Notes under the pieces: model-generated | What the model saw: the letters and a program-made list of their open reading frames with translations, nothing else | Told to the model about the DNA's origin: nothing | The model's database searches: none | DNA from: Cydia pomonella | Taxonomy: Eukaryota; Arthropoda; Insecta; Lepidoptera; Tortricidae | Assembly: GCF_033807575.1 (NCBI RefSeq) | Contig: NC_084704.1 | Span: 9,695,056 to 9,759,055, forward strand | DNA: 64,000 nucleotides | Direction: 5' to 3' | In this document: positions 61,301-64,000 of the stretch, piece after piece | Layout: each line of letters begins with the position of its first letter | Numbering within the stretch: the first letter of the stretch is position 1 | Position numbers and translations under genes: made by a program

Positions 61301-64000
61301 CTACTTGTGTTATGGAGTTTGATTTGCCAATCACTATTTGATTTAAACTTAAACGGTGTTCGTAGTTTAAAATTGCTTCTACTATGAGTTTATTTATGTA
61401 ACCCTCTTTGACCTCCGTAAATTTAAAACAACGAGTAAATTTAAAATGACTATTGGTATTTTATTTGAGAAGTCCAAAAAATAAGTACGTATAATTATTT
61501 TCCAAAAAAGGTTTACCACCCCATTTACGTAATATATTACCTTACCTTACCTTACCTTTTAATAAGAAAAATTGTGTTTATTTCGAATCTAAACCCTATA
61601 TTAACAAGTTTAGAGTACACTTTTCATTGTCTTGTTTCATTCTTTGTAAGGATTCGAATACGAACACATAAGCACCCATAGTATGGCTAATATCGTTACT
61701 AGACGGACTTAAACTACACGGGAAGTCCGTCTACTCGCCGAATTTTTAAAAATACTATTGTTTTTGCTTAATTTATGATTAAAATGATCTGTCACTATAG
61801 CTTAACTATTATTTATGAAATTCTTCATCGTATGTGATTACAAGCGGTCACGTAAGTGAATAATTAACGGAGCTAGAATACTCCAATGTAAAAAATAAAT
61901 AAAGTATGCCGGTCTTGCCCACAGTCACCTTAGTGTAGGTTATATGTTTTTATCCTCTAAATGATGTACTATGCCATTTGTCTTTTTGATACTTTGTTGT
62001 ACTGTTGAGGAAATTGATTCTTTAGCAATTTGCGGTTCAAGTAAATTTGGTTGTACATACTTATGGTTAGAGTCCAATGGAAAGTGAACCGTAAACTGCT
62101 AACAAATCAATTTCCTCAACTGTACGTGTTATTTGTTTGTCACCTTTTTCTTACTTTCTTCCCACATCTTGTAATGTTAAACTGGAAGAGATCCCCCAAA
62201 GGGACAAGTTTGCTTTTGTCTATATAAGTAACCAATCATTACATGAAATTAAAAAATAAGAGGGCAACTTAATCATTAAATTGCTCTTTTTTTATGGAGG
62301 ATAGGCAGGTGTTTGACCACGATCACACCTGATGGTAAGTGATGATGCGGCCTAGTGGAGCACGCTTACCTATGCTTATTTTCCTTTTAATTTAGTGTAG
62401 GTAATATATTTTTGCCTACACTAAATAAAAAGCCCCACCACCCATGCTTACGAACAGGCAGGATGAAAGTTATGCATCCAGCTTACAGAAAACCGCAGCC
62501 AAACAACACTAGACCCTACTCATAGTGTTGTGTTCCTGCCGGTAAGTAAGGTTGCCACAGCTCAACGAGGGGGGGGGCGGGTTTAGGGTCGGCAACGCGC
62601 ATGTAACTCATCTGGAGTTGCAGGCGTACATAGGCTACGGAGACTGCTTACCATCAGGCGGGCCGTAGGCTTGTTTGCCACCGACGTAGTATAAAAAAAA
62701 AAAACCTTGCAATGTCTAACACGTGTGTGGCAAATAATAAAGAATTATAATAAATAATTAAGAATTATTTGCATCAGATCTTTCAGCCACTTAAGTGCTA
62801 CAGTGGGTTTGTAAAGTAATCAAATCAGTTTGTACCCCATAGATTAGCTGATTTCGCCATGATGTTTTCAAGAAAATTCAGGCATATTTAACCTGTCTAA
62901 AAAATTGGTGTTTTTAAGAAAAAATAATTAGGGTTTCATTCTTATGCAGGGATATCACTAGATAATATCACAATTAAGGTTTTAAGGGGATCATGAAGGG
63001 CTACTTCATTATGAGATATTAACATTTTACATACTTAGCTTTTCTACATGCTTCAAGTTCTTCAGTGTCAACTGCTTTAAGATTATCCTTAAAGGTCCTT
63101 TTCTCCTGATCTTTATAATTTTTGCTGCTAGTCTTGGCAACTGGAGGTTTATAGTTTTCAACTCGATACTGTGGCAAATGTTTTTTCTCATGTACCTCTT
63201 CCTGTTTCTTTAATAATTCTGCCCTCAAACTCAATAACTAAAACAATAAGGTAGTTATGAAGACCTAACCAATATTTAGGTCATTCTAAGTTAAGAGGTA
63301 ATTGCTTACAAGAAAATGCGGCACCACATAAATGTTAACATTTTGATCTAATTATACAATATTTTTATTAAAACAAAATCTCCTGCAACATCACCAGTCA
63401 TTTCTTTATTTTTTTACCATTTTAGACAAGACCAGGGGAAAGACTACTTTTTTCATATAATTACAGAGAGTAGTCTCTCACCTGATCTCTTCAAAAATGG
63501 TATAATAGACAATTATCTCTTTTTATAAAACTGCTACTCAATTTCTCCAAAATATCAACAATGCACAATGTTAATATAGTACATTACGATACAAGTGCGA
63601 AAAATAGGAAATTCGAAACGAGTGGCGATAAATTAAAACACGACCGAAGGGAGTGTTTTAAATCGACACAAGTTGCGAATTACCTATTCGCACATGTATC
63701 GTACAACGTTTTACAGTACATATGGCCCTTTAAATGTTCGACACAGTAACGTAATATGCTACTTCTCGCACTAGTGCTATAAAGTAGCCCCATATGTACT
63801 GTAATTCAAGTTTTCACTTCTGCCGGCACTCCCGGAGTGCAACCCGTTGTTTTTTTTAAAGTATGTTTATGTATGATGGGCATTGATAATACCTCTTAAA
63901 AATTAAAAAAAAAATATTTATTCAATCAAGAGTAATTTAGAGATAACATATAGTATTTAGTACCTCTTTTTAAGTAAATCATTACCTGTGTTAAGAGCTG
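48502..64000 (-). CDS. CCDC174: CCDC174 orthologue (gene span, six exons found, 5' end incomplete)
   Basis: Exons 63035-63237, 55256-55438, 52304-52442, 51856-51997, 51318-51542 and 48502-49307 join in phase (2, 2, 0, 1, 1) to 1698 nt, 565 codons plus stop. Conserved blocks in the vertebrate order are SLRAELLKKQEEV, ALEKKAELYEHL, FTDCLGRTRKCHKSDL, HGVGYFSFSTDEAERRKQM and YVREWDIGKDG. Together these are diagnostic of CCDC174. Long charged helices (about residues 240-340) predict coiled coil. In vertebrates the protein is nuclear and associates with the exon junction complex (eIF4A3); the same role here is inferred. The N-terminal exon is missing or only its last bases lie at the window edge. 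Length exceeds the 467-residue human protein because of a longer, Pro/Ser-rich C-terminus. Confidence 0.9.
49635..49760 (+). repeat. Inverted repeat block X (left copy)
   Basis: agtacattactatagaggac ... gcaggccaagtagatataga ... ccggcaatcccgtttctcgc. The reverse complement lies at 55125-55250. Non-coding, in the intron before the last CCDC174 exon. Confidence 0.7.
50628..50795 (+). repeat. Inverted repeat block Y (left copy)
   Basis: aatgccaagacgtgccataa, tttgacgtttaaaaacaaa, gcctaggtgtgtaaggctgt, tcctttacatatcatcttca and agtatttccggacctaattt all recur in reverse complement at 54765-54925. Confidence 0.75.
51318..51542 (-). CDS. CCDC174: CCDC174 exon (GVGYFSF domain)
   Basis: Acceptor ctcgttacag, donor AAAG|GTAAAC on the - strand, phase 1 in and out. 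It encodes EARIHGVGYFSFSTDEAERR and an Arg/Ala-rich helix ending LPPEEPNK. The exon is very GC-rich. The +1 frame and + strand frames here are shadows. Confidence 0.9.
51856..51997 (-). CDS. CCDC174: CCDC174 exon (linker helix)
   Basis: Acceptor ttgtattccag, donor GATG|GTTTGT. It encodes EVPLVEKPLLVQKTNDYLQS, EKWDQKERELLAKD and HYQDLLFD. No other exon fits the phase 0 to phase 1 gap between its neighbours. The exon is too short to be noticed as a long open frame. Confidence 0.8.
52304..52442 (-). CDS. CCDC174: CCDC174 exon (CLGRTRKC motif)
   Basis: Acceptor gtggtttacag, donor CAGAAT|GTATGT. It completes a Trp codon and encodes TEFTDCLGRTRKCHKSDLEL and RAMAREQEDTRDETPQN. The D-LGR-R-C--DL block corresponds to the conserved vertebrate CCDC174 segment. 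Confidence 0.88.
52640..52790. repeat. 78-bp tandem duplication
   Basis: tctgccatcttgtgg ... atcggaacaataaacat occurs at about 52656-52692 and again at about 52734-52770, with cacatttac-like sequence following both. In a CCDC174 intron. Confidence 0.6.
52862..53290 (-). pseudogene. LINE C-terminal fragment
   Basis: On the - strand the sequence passes RRDVASLCIFYRMYNGECSE, then after a frame change FPRTAKLWNELSPAVFPDRY and FKKRAYSHLKGRQR, ending GVAGVHGRR. The + strand T-run at 52863-52878 is its A tail. RRDVASLCIFYRMY and AKLWNELPxAVFP are typical of the C-terminus of Jockey-like LINEs in moths. It is frameshifted and 5'-truncated. Confidence 0.75.
53897..54036. mobile_element. 140-bp palindromic MITE
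   Basis: Ends cccccttattcataaacgag and acgtttatgaataaggggg are inverted. Inner arms aatcgtttgtcccttcc and aaagggacaaacgatt also pair. Confidence 0.8.
54050..54292 (+). pseudogene. LINE C-terminal fragment, opposite strand
   Basis: Same LINE family as 52862-53290 but on the + strand: LLPRTAKLW, frame breaks, then THLVLRVPMGDGN. No A tail is clear. It abuts a GGTTCCG-type repeat. Confidence 0.6.
54293..54650. mobile_element. GGTTCCG-type repeat, inverted copy
   Basis: Begins cgcgagtcggactcgcccac then tgagggttccgtaaaaattt and ends gaggtacggaaccctagcg. Non-coding. Confidence 0.6.
54765..54925 (-). repeat. Inverted repeat block Y (right copy)
   Basis: Reverse complement of 50628-50795 with mismatches and a small indel: aattaggtccggaaatacta, tgaagatgatatgtaaagga, cacacctaggactgtaaagc. 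Confidence 0.75.
55125..55250 (-). repeat. Inverted repeat block X (right copy)
   Basis: Reverse complement of 49635-49760: gcgagaaacggggttgccgg, tatatctacttggcctggaa, ggcctctatagtaatgtact. It ends just beside the CCDC174 exon at 55256. Confidence 0.7.
55256..55438 (-). CDS. CCDC174: CCDC174 exon (EKKAELYEHL)
   Basis: Acceptor tttatcccccag, donor GAATG|GTAAGT, phase 2 in and out. It encodes QALEKKAELYEHLADSSGN, GRFLVDFQSKKLQEAEEEL and an acidic end DDDDNEW. The apparent MSYLSPR start in front of it is intron sequence that includes the acceptor. Confidence 0.9.
55635..55795. mobile_element. MITE with GGGTCAC arms
   Basis: atattaaaaacgggtcaccc on the left pairs with gagtgacccgtttttaatat on the right. 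An extra direct copy of aaaacgggtcactcacc lies inside at about 55687. Confidence 0.65.
56371..57170 (-). pseudogene. LINE reverse transcriptase C-terminal part
   Basis: A 179-codon frame includes MLYASETWCLYKGDIKCLDS, FHLKCLRAILRLRWQDRVPN and GGQYLRYKDVLKRHL, then shifts to a second frame with WEDLATRRSDWRTAIN. Upstream sequence to about 57170 shows broken homology (LDTKLAVYKA). The LYxSETW and LKCLRxILxxRWQDxVPN blocks are typical of CR1/L2-like LINEs. Not intact. Confidence 0.8.
57700..57838. repeat. AT-rich microsatellite
   Basis: Long (TA)n runs interrupted by cat and gtat. A reading frame through it is an artefact. Confidence 0.85.
58045..58490. mobile_element. 446-bp TA-flanked MITE
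   Basis: Terminal inverted repeats cagggcatcccaagactacg and, on the other strand at the right end, cagggcgtcccaagtctatg each sit next to TA. Pairing continues through gggaaagtacctcaaatatc and ggatattttgct. A Tc1/mariner-type target duplication is likely. The inner arms include a gaatcgaac word reminiscent of a B-box. Non-coding. Confidence 0.8.
58508..58613. repeat. Palindrome next to the mariner element
   Basis: aattaaccagatatatctag ... agtacatcaag pairs with cttgatgtact ... tatttctggttaatt around an ataacagtatgtgcttacgt centre. Confidence 0.65.
58636..59938 (-). mobile_element. Full-length maT-like Tc1/mariner transposon
   Basis: 1303 bp. The terminal inverted repeats are identical over 26 bases (starting caccgtgtccaataagttcg) and are each flanked by TA (58634-58635 and 59939-59940). 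It contains one uninterrupted transposase gene on the - strand. Perfect ends and an open gene indicate a recent insertion. It sits in the first intron seen of CCDC174, in the same transcriptional direction. Confidence 0.92.
58746..59813 (-). CDS. maT-like (DD37D) mariner transposase, intact
   Basis: 355 codons with no break. Two helix-turn-helix-like regions (about residues 16-55 and 92-112, the latter RSIRKLAADLKISRGSVHNI) are joined by a linker with GRPR at 67-70. The catalytic Asp residues are D156 (FSDEK), D252 (FQQDGAPSHTA) and D290 (SPDLNVLDYFVW). There are 37 residues between the last two, and the third is Asp not Glu, which is the DD37D signature of the maT family. Met13 (MKYVREE) is an alternative start. 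It would cut and paste this element at TA sites. Whether it is expressed is unknown. Confidence 0.92.
   Translation of the reverse strand: MSHVFLVWLEYTMKYVREEIIRKFLKGDRPCAIFKALQPHGIKRNLVYTTIKRYKEISSTEDRKRSGRPRSARTEKVVKAIRERIRRKKHRSIRKLAADLKISRGSVHNILKKDLGCHAYKKRKVHGISDATKKKRVERCSTILSWHAGDEFVFSDEKLFVLEQPHNAQNDRLWAARIEDIPEYEKNVPRFQSSPSVMVWGAFCKRGKLPLVFIDKGVKINAAYYKSEVLEKNVAPNLKNMFADDYYVFQQDGAPSHTANAVQAWCKANLTDFLPKTEWPPSSPDLNVLDYFVWSYMLSKLNNYKVANLSHFKKVIMQIWDDMPMDAVRAACDSFEKRLKLVKKVKGGVIPKHLL
60209..61930 (-). mobile_element. 1.7-kb TA-flanked non-autonomous DNA transposon, copy 2
   Basis: Inverted relative to copy 1 (24303-26028). Left end aggtgaatgtgggcaagacc; right end, on the other strand, aggtgactgtgggcaagacc; TA on both sides. 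Length 1722 bp. Differences include small indels (ctccgtcatccgtccgtccg-like insertion near 60580 and a ttacc microsatellite near 61540). No transposase. Confidence 0.85.
60820..61015 (-). mobile_element. SINE inside copy 2 of the 1.7-kb transposon
   Basis: Same SINE as at 25200-25375, reverse complement, with a more complete tRNA-like head (ccctaccgggattcgaaccc, i.e. a B-box on the - strand). Confidence 0.75.
62183..62400. repeat. Fragments of dispersed moth repeats
   Basis: Contains tggaagagatcccccaaagg with acaagtttgcttttgtcta (compare about 26650) and then atcacacctgatggtaagtg atgatgcggcctagtgg, a common LINE-end or SINE-like word set. No gene. Confidence 0.4.
62490..62705 (+). mobile_element. 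SINE-like repeat (S family), copy 4
   Basis: cagaaaaccgcagccaaaca, gtgttgtgttcctgccggta, gggtcggcaacgcgcatgta, taccatcaggcgggccgtag and an A tail of about 12 at the right end. Confidence 0.7.
63035..63237 (-). CDS. CCDC174: CCDC174 first exon seen
   Basis: Acceptor ttgttttag, donor GCTAA|GTATGT. The exon starts in phase 0 with LLSLRAELLKKQEEVHEKK and ends EELEACRKAK. The match to the vertebrate N-terminal helix (SLVDLKAEL-KQEE) shows that only the first few residues are missing. A TTG in this exon is not a start codon. Confidence 0.88.
63567..63805. mobile_element. MITE with partial palindrome
   Basis: acattacgatacaagtgcga ... ttaggaaattcg-like sequence pairs with cgaattacctattcgcacat ... 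gtatcg. The right part repeats acagtacatatgg and ccatatgtactgt in inverted form (63714-63803). A related fragment lies at 23540-23695. Confidence 0.6.
63986..64000 (-). CDS. CCDC174: Possible end of upstream CCDC174 exon
   Basis: On the - strand the last 15 bases read without a stop into a good donor (ACACAG|GTAATG) and end in phase 0, as the next exon requires. It is too short to confirm by homology; the residues would be QLLTQ. Confidence 0.3.

Overview
The window looks like nuclear DNA of a moth or butterfly (Lepidoptera). It is AT-rich, has very low coding density and GT..AG introns, and is packed with tRNA-derived SINEs, LINE 3' ends, MITEs, mariner-type elements and a Ty3/gypsy relic of types familiar from lepidopteran genomes. 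No bacterial, viral or organellar gene set is present.

Two host genes could be assembled exon by exon from splice sites and matching phases. (1) On the + strand, 19350-48216, lies a three-exon gene for a secreted Ly6/uPAR (three-finger) protein. It has a signal-peptide exon, a 24-kb intron, an exon with the first half of the cysteine domain, a 3.3-kb intron, then an exon with the rest of the domain, a long Thr/Ser-rich stalk and a hydrophobic C-terminus that suggests a GPI anchor (481 aa predicted). (2) On the - strand, 48502 to about 63237 and probably beyond the right edge, lie six exons of a CCDC174 orthologue, a nuclear coiled-coil protein linked to the exon junction complex. The two genes converge tail to tail, 285 bp apart between stop codons.

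The rest is repeats. Positions 1-9000 hold a palindromic element with outward tRNA-like heads, an inverted-repeat pair spanning about 5 kb, two SINEs, LINE fragments and a decayed Tc1/mariner-type transposase. Positions 10610-14254 form a large foldback structure: about 17 copies of a 120-bp unit in one direction, then about 12 in the other, enclosed by inverted unique flanks. A 107-bp minisatellite follows. Ly6 intron 1 holds a TA-flanked 1.7-kb non-coding DNA transposon, many MITEs and a broken Ty3/gypsy element interrupted by a LINE and a SINE-like insertion. Intron 2 holds an element of about 2.2 kb with terminal inverted repeats. The CCDC174 introns hold LINE fragments, an intact 1.3-kb maT-like (DD37D) mariner with an uninterrupted transposase, and a second, inverted copy of the 1.7-kb element.

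The most notable items are the foldback satellite, the apparently intact mariner, the inverted 1.7-kb pair enclosing most of both host genes, the inverted repeats around three CCDC174 exons, and the 59-bp in-frame duplication in the gypsy integrase. All family assignments were made by eye from motifs; no database search was run.
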